Origin: Prostheceraeus crozeri
Lineage: Eukaryota > Platyhelminthes > Polycladida > Euryleptidae
NCBI GenBank assembly: GCA_907163375.1
Contig: CAJQUW010001464.1
Coordinates: 1-64,000, forward strand
DNA: 64,000 nt
Reading direction: 5' to 3'
Shown: in pieces, positions 1 through 10,322 of the stretch
Layout: each line of letters begins with the position of its first letter
Position numbering within the stretch: position 1 is the stretch's first letter
Notes under the pieces: generated by a model
The model's database searches: none
What the model was told of the DNA's origin: nothing
Seen by the model: only the letters and a program-made list of their open reading frames with translations
Program-made: the position numbers and the translations under genes

Positions 1-3000
1 GTCATGTATAATTAATGATCCAATGAAGAACTTCCTTGAAGAGAAATGCACTATTATTTAGGGGCGCAATTACTAGCCTATAGGTTCTGCCCCGGGCGCC
101 TGATTTCAAAGATCCGCCACTGTTATTTATGCAGTGAAATCTGTCTATAACGTATATTATGTATCCTTGTCACTCTCACCTTCTTTTATCAAAATTGAAA
201 TGACGCTCCTTCTGTAATCAGGTTTTTACAGTTTGTCTTCTTACAGTTGCATAGCCATAATTTTCTTTGCGTTCAGAGCGCCCAAGAAAAATACTGCATC
301 TACTGTGTTGGGTGAGATGTTGGCTTGTTCACACAGCTTCGTAATTCTTGTGATATCCGTAAATTGATTGATTAGATTCTGAGAACCAGTATCTTCATCG
401 AAGGTGAGAGCTGAAACTGGTGGACGTAGTGTTGACTGTGGCGATTGCTAAATCTGAAAATGTTGAGAAACATTAAATAAATTATCGAGCTGATTCAAAG
501 CTCAGAAAACTTTGAAATATCAGATGTTAATAGGCGAAACCTCCAGTCGTTTAAAGGGGAAAGCCAATGCATTCAGTACAATAAAGCCAGCGTTTGCTGA
601 AGAAATACCAGTGAATGAACACAGCCAAGTCGTCACACGGGCGAATCCTGCTTACGCTCGTCATGTATTAAATACAATTACTATTGAATAGTCTTTGTCA
701 CACTTGTCACTATATCTCATAGGGATAGGCGGACGGTTACGGATAGATACTCGTGCCATATTGCTATCCTGTTCGAGGAAATCGGGTAACAGGTGAATAC
801 CGAATAACATGACATCATGTGTTAATCAGAATATAAGTTTATGGTAATAGTTATTGATTTTGAAAAGATCGCTTACCATACCATATAACGATGCACAGAT
901 CCTTGACTGACACATCCGCGTTGCAATTAGCTGACGAATGAGCTTGAATGCAGTGGAGCCGCAGTGTTTGCAATGGCGGGTAGAACACTGAAAAAACAAA
1001 ATCCACATACAATGCTATGAACATAGAACAAACGCATGCCATCTACATTCATGCAATCACAGATAAGTTCAGTAAAGGTAAAAGGAAACGGGGTAGGGGA
1101 TGACCCGAGACATATGACCGCTTTATTAAGAATAGAGCGCCACGCCTACCTTAAAGTTTCATTTTAACAGGCAATCCAGAGTTTAAACAACTAGGTATAA
1201 GGTCTTTATATAACGTCACTATCAGGTATCCACAATATTTATTGGCGAATTAACTTGTGTAAAAAAGTCAAAGAAACAAAAGAAACTCAAAAAGAATCTC
1301 AATACTCCACAGATTTGTATAACAGCAAAATCGACTCATGTGAATTCTGTCAAGACGCCATTTCGAAACTACCACCTACCCCCATCAGGCTACGAATCTG
1401 AGGAGGTCATTTTTGTAATTTTCAGAATTCCTGACTTTTTTGAAAAATTCCAAAAATGTTAAATTCTTCTTTCAATGAACGTCGGTTGTCTAACATGAAA
1501 GTGTAAATTAATCCAGTCCAGAAGGAAAATGATTCTGTTTCTTTTCTCACATAGGTTCATGAAGCATAACTCATAGATTTAACAATTACAACAAGCTCCA
1601 CCTTTTGGAGCGTACCTACCTACAATGTACCGTAAATAGCAGAAAAATGGATATTGAATTCACTCACCTCAATTTTCCCTATCTGATCGACTACGAGGGG
1701 ACCTTTTTAAATTTAAACATTTTATTTGCCATTTTTGGTACGAATCACGAGACCCAATGAAACGCATGTCAAATTTTCCGGAAAATCTCACCCATGGTTG
1801 ACCATAATTATAATTTTGACAGATACCTGAATTAATTTCTAGATTTTCTCTTTAGGCCCTTATATTCGTTTTTTAAAGTTTCCTGCTATATTATTGGAAA
1901 CATTTAGGCCTGTCCGTATTTTCTGGTTTCTTTCCATTCCCACATCACTCAATCAGAAGATAACTGCTCATTGCACTGTCTTGCAGGGATTCTTTTCTAA
2001 ACGATGTCTCGAATCATAAATGAAGGAAATTTAAGGGGTAAATCAAAATGAGGGGGATAAAATGAATTTTAATAGATTTAAGAAGAGAAGGGACCATGTC
2101 TTGAATGTTTGCTTACTTGAAATGGGTTCACGATCCCTGACAAGGCAAATCCACATCACTACAAGGAGCGAATGTGGAAGTCGACGTGGCCGAGCGAAGT
2201 GCCTAAGTCGTGTGATTTCTTACACTAAAATTAAGATAATGCATCAACTTAACCACTGGTATGAATTTCGATAACAACAATATTGTTGGATTAAATAATT
2301 GTCAGTTGGATGTATTGCATCAGAACTACTGCCATCACGCAATCCTTTGTGAATCCAACATCCACACAGTCAATGTCACTCAGGTCGTGTATCATTCTGA
2401 AATAGAAACCAAATAATGATCAAAGTAATATGCGAGCACTCAAAATCGGCCTTATATTCTCTTTTTCTAATTGCGATTTTGATTGAAGGTCGTTCATTCG
2501 TATTGCAATTCAAATGCCTATCTGAGGTAGAATTGCCATGTATTCACAGTCTGTTCCAGGACATGTAATGTCCCTAAAAACAGTACTTATAAACGAAAAA
2601 AACAGTACTTTAAATCGATAATGTACACTTACGGCATTTAAATTAAGATACTCACAGATAGCCTGACTTTACACTTAAAAAGTCCTCGTTCATAACTTAA
2701 TGTACTCGTCTCCTCGGAAACTCTTACATATAAATCTATGACTCGGACCTTTCTACGCGTGAAAGTCGATATCATGATTGTAATCATATACGTGGAGACA
2801 AACATTAATAAGTAGAACAAAACATGTAATTAAATCAGCCACACCTGAAAAAATTCAGAGTCGCTCTTCGAATTTCCCCGCTTCAAACGGCAGGCAAACG
2901 AGATCGTCCCTACCTTACTGTTTACCACGGCCACCTACACCAATTGCTTTCGCGTGCACGTGGCGTCTAGCAATTGTTCGTGATCGCAATATACCATTTA

Positions 3001-4014
3001 ATTACGTCACAAACGAGGGTTTGTCGTGGGGCCTTCGCCCTGCAATTTCAAGAGAATGCGATGTCAGAAGCAATTTACATTTCAATTCGACTCAAAAAAG
3101 CTTACAAAAAAGCTTGCAAAATTTCGGCACGGTAGTGGTGTGCCTTCGACATGACGTCACAAGAAGCTTGCACAAGTACAATTACCATCAATGTCCATAT
3201 TCACACAATTTGTTTATCGATTCGAGAAATATTGTGCAACATAAACGCAGAAGACTCTTATTATCCATAAAAAAAATCCGGAACTATTAGTATAATCCAC
3301 CTTTTTATGATACTTATTCAACTATTCAGAAATTAATGTTGGTTTAAGTATGATGAAATTGAATGCCATACAGTGTATACTTCGAATTCAACTTCATAAA
3401 AGAAATTTTATTCGATTGAGAAAAACCTGCAACCATTCTGTTACAGACCTCAATAAATCATTTTAGATCTTTAGATTATCAGATTTATCTATCTTGATAT
3501 ATCCGATTCAGTTTAAGGATTTTGACGATCCAAGGATTTACAACAAGGAAAGATTGCTTATTTATTTCTTAAAAAATGCTCAATTAATCCCATCAAATCA
3601 AGATAAACGTTGTAACTTTAATAATCCTTTACATTCATTTTTCAGGCATAAATATTCTAAATTCACGCTAATAACATTCATCACAAAATACATCTGTATG
3701 AATTGAATTAGTGAATAGAACAAAACAAAGCAAATCAATTTTTTCAAAAGAGCAAACGAAGAAAACAATCTTGAAAGCTTTCCGGATCTCGTCTTTGGGG
3801 ATTGCAATGAAGAGATACTCTGAAATCAGTTTGCGATAAATACTGTAAAAATCAATAACAAAATAATCCACACTTAGAATCTTACATGTATCTTTAAATT
3901 GATCTACAAGCCAATGACATTCTTCTAAATATGGCCACAGCAAACCCGGTCTCACTTGTCAAGTTTACAACGTCCAACTGTATTTCATTGATATATTAGA
4001 TTATGTTTCATATA
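1..4014. other. No recognisable gene
   Basis: AT-rich sequence with only short open frames (under 100 codons), none with a recognisable domain and several overlapping on opposite strands. I saw no inverted-repeat element, tRNA or splice-site-supported exon here. Confidence 0.5.
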
Positions 4015-4380
4015 AGAAAAATGTCGACAGAATAGAACAATTTAAGCACTAAATTCCTTGGCAGCCGTAGACCAGTTTCGTCCTTGAAGGGCTCATCCAT
4101 AATCACCTCAGAAGGCCTAAACTAACACAAGCTTAAGATATCTAGAATGACTGTAGCCATAGCTCATGACGCACACAGGCTGCTGTGCGTTTATTTATCC
4201 GCTTTGCCGGGCGGTTGAATAATCATAAAATTTGCAGAGTGCCAGTTCGCCGGGACATACGTAGAAAAATGTCACAGACTTTAACAATATAAGCATTGAG
4301 TTTCTTTAGCAGCCGGGGAAAGCCCGATACGTCCTCAGAGGACTCAACAATACGACTCGAAAGGCCTCAAACTAGCTTGG
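4015..4380. repeat. Diverged direct repeat pair of about 118 bp
   Basis: Two similar segments in the same orientation, 4015-4134 and 4263-4380. Both start with AAAAATGTC and contain a GCAGCCG core, a CGTCCT(T/C) block and an AAGGCCTAAAC or AAGGCCTCAAAC block. They are separated by about 130 bp of unrelated sequence. Neither codes for anything recognisable; they are probably old repeat copies or a tandem duplication with a later insertion. Confidence 0.55.
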
Positions 4381-4719
4381 ACAACAAATAAACAAATAAC
4401 AACACAGGCCCAAAATAATGAGAACGTCTAACAGAACTTAATAAGCCATAATGAAATTCGCATTGCCTCATGAATCGTCGAGGACATGTCATCGCAGCGA
4501 TACCACACCCAGTCGTTTATCATCATGAAAAATTGCACCAGATAGAGCTTCTGAAAATGGAAATAAAGACAAGGTAATCAATTTTAAAGGAACCGTATCA
4601 AATTAGAATTATAGAGATCGTCAACCCACATTCACCAATATCAATCATTCACCCTAGTTCGTATGCCACTTACATGCTGGGATCACTGGGAGATAGTTAC
4701 ATTGAATAGTATGAATTTG

Positions 4720-5150
4720 TCACTATTCTGAACTCTTCCGATGAAAAGGCTTGAAGTGTGAAAAATGTCCCGGTTTTTTTATCACCATCAAGTAACCGCA
4801 ACTGGCAAAACAAGCTCCATGTCATGACATCCATTAAAATTGGCCATATACATCTATTGAAGAACTTTGTAAAGTGGCAACGAACCATCCACATTAATAC
4901 TCGACATCGAAATACTTAACCGATTTCCATCAGCATCATGCAAACAACAAAATTATTGTTTTCAACTACTGTTTAGATTATCTGTTACGAAAATATGCTG
5001 TCGACCCATCGTTGCTTAAAACATAATTGCTTTCAATTTTTTTTCTTAGACGTACCGTCATAGGATCTTGGGAAGCTTATGCCCGGATTAAATTTGTGTA
5101 ATAGGTCTAGTCCAACCATCAGTAGGCCCTACATGCAGAGGGTGTAATAA
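4720..5150 (-). pseudogene. Degenerate second copy of the Tnp2-like transposase
   Basis: Minus-strand sequence that aligns by eye, with many indels, to the part of the better copy at about 9600-10000. The shared order is a block upstream of the DADGNP motif, then the SINVDG motif, then WPIL(I/M)DV, then the VGDKK motif, seen here as GDKKTGTFF. Frames are broken repeatedly. It lies head-to-tail, in the same orientation, beyond the C-terminal end of the first copy at 5161-5240. This suggests two elements in tandem or an internal duplication rather than one gene. Confidence 0.75.
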
Positions 5151-5160
5151 CACATGAGCG

Positions 5161-5240
5161 TCAGGGAATAACTAGAAATTCTCCTTCTGCTTGATATAAG
5201 GAAACATTTACGATGGAATACCTTTCACAAGTGTTCAACC
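5161..5240 (-). pseudogene. Severed C-terminal end of the Tnp2-like transposase
   Basis: Read on the minus strand, this 80-bp stretch gives an open frame containing YSIVNVSLYQAEGEFLV and then a TGA at 5161-5163. The main transposase body stops in the sequence KGRN at about 8480, where the inserted element begins. The likely target-site copies are GTTCAACC at 5233-5240 and TTTCTACC at 8477-8484, matching at 6 of 8 positions. This piece is therefore read as the missing C-terminus displaced 3.2 kb by the insertion. The protein match is my reading of the family style, not an alignment. Confidence 0.6.
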
Positions 5241-5594
5241 CCCACAGAATTAAATATTTTGTTTATCTGCTTCGTTTCTAGAAGAGAGATAATACGAAAC
5301 TGACGGTACATATAGGAAACCTATTAAGTGGGCAGAAGGAATTCCTAATACCTTACAGAGATAGGAAAAAAGTCGTGCGTTCGCTTGTGGGCGGGGGGGG
5401 TGGGGTGGGGAGCGATTAATGTGAGTTCCAGCAAAGTGCTTCGATTGCCAAAATTCCTTCAGATTCGAAGACTTCAGATCATTGCCCACAAGTTTTCTCC
5501 ATAATGTTGGCCCTTCCGATCATTATTAAGTTATATAATAATATATTAATAATATTAACCCTTTCACTGCTAGGTAGTTTGCTTGCAGCGCGGG

Positions 5595-5676
5595 TGACGG
5601 AAAGTTCCGTCATAATCCATGTGTACGCTAGGCGGATCAATTCGATGTCATGCGCGGATGACGGAAGGTTCCGTCA
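5595..5676. repeat. Left subterminal palindromes of piggyBac
   Basis: TGACGGAAAGTTCCGTCA at 5595-5612 and TGACGGAAGGTTCCGTCA at 5659-5676, each an 18-bp near-palindrome. The same motif lies near the other end of the element. Its restriction to the two ends suggests transposase or host-factor binding sites. Confidence 0.85.
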
Positions 5677-6060
5677 TGATGAATTTCTCTAATGCATTGT
5701 CTTCTACGCGTTGTTTCATATGTTGCAATCTAGTGAAAATTCATGCACTAGCAGCTTTTAGTGATCTTTGCACAATTATTTACACATTATATGAACATGC
5801 AGTGGTGTTCGCTTAATTGTTATTTGCATGATATGCCAGTAACAAAATACGATTCTGTTCAGCGGAGTTTGATACTTCATCAGTATTTTCATAATGCTTC
5901 ATTATTTTGACATTTCTATTCCCGTGGAAAGTCTCGCTTGAAGTACCTTTATTTATAATTACATGTAAGTTGGCATAACCCAGTTATTTTTTTAAGTAAA
6001 ACATCATTATTGGCAATAATGTTATAAATTGGTAACAAGCAGATCATAAACACCACTGGA

Positions 6061-7737
6061 CTAAGAATATTCATGCCAGATATTAAAACATGGATGCGCA
6101 CAAAGAAGCGGGTTTTTTTCACAGGATGAACAGAAAAGTCGAGTTTCCCTTCGAATTCCTTTTGAAGAGCACACTCGGCATCTCAGAGAAGGGTTGTTTT
6201 TCTTCTGAGATGCCGGTATCTTTGATGGAAGATGATTACTTGCAGCAATATCGCCGGCCCCTATAACTGTTGGTTTCCGAGAGTATTGAGATCGTCTTCC
6301 AATGCCCGTGCTCTCAAAAAGATGAGAAACGCACGCTAATGTATACTTCAAGAAGGTGGAATTGCATCGATGCTGCTTGTAAATCGCAAAAGAATTCAAT
6401 AAAAGACGTTGTAAAAGATGGATTCCGACTTTTGTAGTCCAATTCATCGATTTTCGTGTGCAGTCATAGGGATGGATTTGTGCATCAGTCTCGTCCACCA
6501 GTCCCATATTTTGATTGTAGTCCGATAGAGATTGCGGTCGCTTTACAGTCACTATTCCGCCACCTTTCTTTCTAATATTGCGATCTACGGTGGACACAAT
6601 GCCCCGTGTGTCGAGAATGGCAATTTTCTTTGTCCCCGATTGCTTCTTCTCCGAAAAGCAACTGAAAAGAATACAGTCTTTACGGAAATATTTCGGATTT
6701 TCATTTATCCCAGGAAAATCTTCGCGTATCACTTGTGGCAGTCTGTTAAATCTCGTTGTTCCGCATAGATGCGTCCGTCTTCTAACTAAAAATTGAGCCA
6801 GCTTTTCATTGATGAAAAAATTATCACAAAAAATCCTGTAATTCATATCAAATAGGTTGGATGCAAGTGAAACGACAACTTTGCCACCAAATCCAAGTTG
6901 TGAAGTATCAGAAGACAGTGTCTCAGGAATAACTAAATTCGAGGCCGTAGTGTGAACATGAAAGTTCCACATGTAACCGTGCTGGTCGACCAAGGCATAT
7001 ATCTTGATACCGTATCGTGATCGCTTACTGGGTATAAAGTTCCGAAAGTATAAGCGACCTTTGAAAAGTAGAAGCACTTCATCAATAGCAACATTTTCGG
7101 TTGGCATGTAGCTATTTTGAATGATGCATTTTATCTTTGCAATAAAATCCGATAACTTATGAAGCGGATCATTTGTATCAAGTCGGTCATAATCGGTGAA
7201 CCGAAGAAATCGAAGAATTATTTGGAAACGATCTCGAGAAAGACAGACTTTATTAAAAAAGAAAGGTGTCTCAATCATTTCCTCCGTCGACAAGTATGAC
7301 TCAATAGACGGTTACTTAATAGTTCCCATTACAAATACACAACCAAGAAACTTTCGCATCTCATCTGGAGTTACATCTTTCCAATTTTTGATTCGGGAAT
7401 GTGGAGCCACGTTCTCAGTAGTTTCGATGGAAATGCGAGCCCGAATGTTCGTGAATTTCGCCAAGTCTTCGAATAAAGCGTCCGGGAACATGATATTGAA
7501 AAATGAAATTTCATCATTCATTTCACTAGTCTGATAGCGAGGATGAACGCCATGTATACCATAAAATGTTTGGTCGATTTGTCTGAATGAGTCGTTGGAG
7601 GTGACCTCCGTCCATGGGGGATTTTCGAAGTTTACTTCTTCTAAAAGATCAGCATTTTCATCGTACTCCAGATCACTGGAGGAATTATCAGTGTCAGTCA
7701 TCATCAATTGTAATGACGAACCTGTGTACATACGCAC
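6061..7737 (-). pseudogene. piggyBac transposase with one in-frame stop
   Basis: DDE-type piggyBac transposase, which cuts and pastes the element at TTAA. The frame is continuous over 559 codons except for a TAA at 7312-7314, between GTIK and PSIESYL, which looks like a single lysine-to-stop change. An acidic N-terminal region comes first. Catalytic aspartates then appear in AIDEVLLLFKGR (about residue 219), FCDNFF (about 305) and GLVDETD (about 415), with spacing close to the known piggyBac D-D-D layout. The C-terminus carries the cysteine-rich zinc-binding tail (CRVC, CSSC, LCAHPCF, H). The start is an ATG at 7735-7737. The element is probably young; apart from the stop the protein looks complete. 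Confidence 0.93.
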
Positions 7738-7959
7738 GTATATCTATAGTTTTATCGAATAATGCAATTCCATGTGAAATGTGACAAGCTCTTTATGATA
7801 TCTACAGTTTGAATTCTCTCATCGATTTGCAGAAAACTTATATCGTTAGAAAGCGGAAAACCTGATGTATGTGATGCATCTGATATCATTGGCATCACAC
7901 ACAGTCGATGGCTTCATACGCGGGTTTCAAAAAACGTATGTAGGAATCTTCTCATATCA

Positions 7960-8127
7960 TGACGGAAGCTTCCATCATTGCGCGTCACTCACAGTGACCA
8001 ATTCAAAATATGATGTTTCCTTCGCAAGCAAGAAATCATATTGAATGACGGAAGCTTCCGTCAATCGCTTATTAGAGAAAATGCATCAGCATGTCAAGTG
8101 ACAGAATTATGACGGAAGCTTCCGTCA
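7960..8127. repeat. Right subterminal palindromes of piggyBac
   Basis: Three copies of the TGACGGAAGCTTCCGTCA motif: 7960-7977 (one mismatch, TCCATCA), 8046-8063 and 8110-8127 (both perfect palindromes). Five copies in all flank the transposase gene. Confidence 0.88.
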
Positions 8128-8476
8128 TTAGCGTTGAAAAGGTTAAAGAAAGTAGCAGGCGTACGAAAATTAGTTCACTTGATGATTTCACATCTTCTCC
8201 TCGGCATTGCTCACTGTACAGTGCATACATTGAATCGAAGCCAAGACAGGGATGTGTGTTTTGGTGTGTACGAAGTGATATCACAGCACGCACGCATCTC
8301 TCACTGGCTCTGGTGTCCCCTGCTGACAGCTTATTGTTTGCCATTTCCAATAGCAAGCCACACATGAATTATCCATTCGAGAAGGAGCAAGTTGATGTGC
8401 CATTTCGACATTAAGGTTGCATACAATTCTTCCTTTCTAGGAAACCGAAGCGCGCGCAGATGAATCTAATTCTGTG

Positions 8477-10322
8477 TTTCTACCTTTAGAATAATATCCT
8501 ATCTTCAAAATTTTACTGTCATATGGTGTGTTGTACAAGCTGTGAGAAAAGCGAAGTTTGTGACCAATAACAGTACCATCGGGTAACACTCTATCAACAA
8601 TGCACGGGCTATGATTAATAACAGCACAGTTATCAGGGCTTCTACTGCTAAAGTACAATTTATCATCTCTCTTTAGATATTCGTTCACTTGATATTCTCG
8701 TAGTAACGACATCTGTTTCGTAATATGGGAGAAAGTGTAGCGTGTTTTTTGCAACCTCCGTTTAATTTTTCCGAGGAAGTTCTCGAAGCGCCAAGTTGAA
8801 AAACTAGACAAATTTCTGAACTTTCTGTAGAACTCTGGAATGTGTAGGGCAACGTGGAAGTTGTAGGACACAGAGTACTCACCAAATAGCAGGGGCATTT
8901 TTTGGATAAAAAGCTTCAAAGAATCTTCAGCACATCCACTTAGATAACCGAGAGAAGAACTATCAAAAACATAGATGGAAAAATGAAGATGAAGAAAGTG
9001 TTCATAGTAATCCTGCTTGAGATATTTTTTGAAAACATATGGTCCTAAATATAGCAAAAACAGACGAAATTCACAAGCCTTCCAGAATTTTAGATCTGTG
9101 TCTATGCGCCGACCTTTTCTTTGAAATTCTTTAGGTGTATACTTCCTAATATTTTCAATGAAATCACTCAGTTCTGATAAGTCAGCCTGGGTGACTCTGC
9201 AAGGAACGTGAAAAGACTTTACTCTATTGAAGTAGAGATGGAAAAGTCTACGAACAATTCCCAAATATATCGCGTGCTGTGTGTCTACGGGAAAGTCTGA
9301 CAGCGTTGCTACTTCAGTCAGAGGAGTAAGAGCTTTTTGATTGGATTCTTCAAAATTATGAAAACTTGCATCTGAACGCATCACATCAGTAAATGTTGGG
9401 TAGCACATCCTATTATTTATGCGTACAGCTGAACATCTACAATATGGACATCCTTGAGAAGAAGTGTGGCCCTCAATGCATAAAATCGAACTTTTCGCGG
9501 GAGCATCAAGCATAAAAGTCAATTTTCTCAGCTTCACTACCATACTTTCGTTAAAACAGACACCGACATTTTTCAGAGCACTTATTTCTTCGATAAAAGG
9601 CTTGAGGTATAAAGAAAAGTCCGGTTTTTTATCACCAACATGTAACGCAACTGGCAAAACAAGTTCCATGTCATTGACATCAATTAAAATTGGCCATACA
9701 TCTGTTGAAGAACTTTTGTAAAGTGGCAGACCATCCACATTAATACTCAATCGATATACTGTACTGGATTTCCATCAGCATCATGCAAACACAAAATTTT
9801 GTTTCCAACTAGGTATTTAAGATTGTCTGTCACGGAAAAATATGCTGACTTTGATTTTTCTGTCGACCCTTCGTTGCTTAACACATAATTACTTTCAAAT
9901 TCCTTTCTAAAGAGGTAATATGATCTTGGAAGCTGTATGCCAGGAATAAATTTGTGTAATATGTCTAGCAAACCTTCAGTATATGCACGAGGGACATGGA
10001 AAGTAATTTCATTCAGATCGTATAAAGCTCTATACAGGGTTCCTTGCTCATCAGAAAAACTGTCATCTGTGGAGCAAGAGGAGGAGGACGAATCATCCGC
10101 TCTGATATAACTATTTAAGTTTTCTTCTAAACCGTCAAACACAGCTTCCCAATTAACGCTTTCAGGGTAAACGGAAGAACTCTCATGCCTATCCTCAAAC
10201 TGAATTTCAAAATTACTGTCTTCCGCGTGTAAGAGGCTTCTATCTGCATTAGAAAAAGATTCCTCCAATAACGAGTCAATTGCATGTCTAACCTGGGTAT
10301 TTGCAGTTCTCCTATCAGACAT
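8477..10322 (-). pseudogene. CACTA/Tnp2-like transposase, main body
   Basis: Two minus-strand frames, 10322-9747 and 9750-8437, overlap by 4 bp in different frames. Together they read as one protein broken by a single frameshift at about 9748. The N-terminal ~190 residues are acidic and serine-rich. Next come SINVDGLPLYKSSS, WPILIDVND, VGDKKPDF, a cysteine pair in GCPYCRC, and FPVDTQHAIYLGI. These features are typical of metazoan Tnp2-like (CMC/EnSpm-type) transposases. The last ~13 codons before the stop at 8437 come from the inserted small element, so the native C-terminus is cut off and lies at 5161-5240. Family placement rests on motif style only; terminal repeats of the parent element were not found. 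Confidence 0.8.

Larger units (their letters stand above)
5559..8142 (-). mobile_element. piggyBac element, nearly intact
   Basis: A 2584-bp element flanked by TTAA at 5555-5558 and 8143-8146, the standard piggyBac target duplication. The ends are CCCTTTCACTGCTA on the left and, inverted, CCTTTTCAACGCTA on the right, a short imperfect terminal repeat. Subterminal palindromes related to TGACGGAAGCTTCCGTCA occur twice on the left and three times on the right. The single minus-strand transposase gene lies between them. It sits inside another small element, whose uninterrupted relative carries a TTAA at 30329-30332. Confidence 0.95.
5243..8476. mobile_element. Small non-autonomous element (8-bp duplication type) split by piggyBac
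   Basis: The termini are CACAGAATTAAAT at 5243 and the related inverted end TAATTCTGTG at 8476. Without the inner piggyBac element (5559-8142) and one TTAA, about 646 bp remain. That remainder is homologous, in inverted orientation, to the intact copy at 29989-30591. The insertion interrupts the Tnp2-like transposase gene near its C-terminus, with an imperfect 8-bp duplication and two extra C bases at 5241-5242. The element has no transposase of its own. The 8-bp duplication fits hAT, P or Merlin-type mobilisation; the superfamily is not settled. Confidence 0.85.

Noticed and set aside
3021-3290. 89-codon plus-strand frame
   Set aside because: No domain, biased composition or splice support; it overlaps low-complexity AAAAAGCTT repeats.
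6532-6796. Plus-strand open frames inside the piggyBac transposase
   Set aside because: They lie antisense to the conserved catalytic region and have no domain.
8072-8414. Overlapping ~100-codon frames on both strands next to piggyBac
   Set aside because: They lie within the non-autonomous element, and similar frames in its second copy reflect repeat homology, not a gene.
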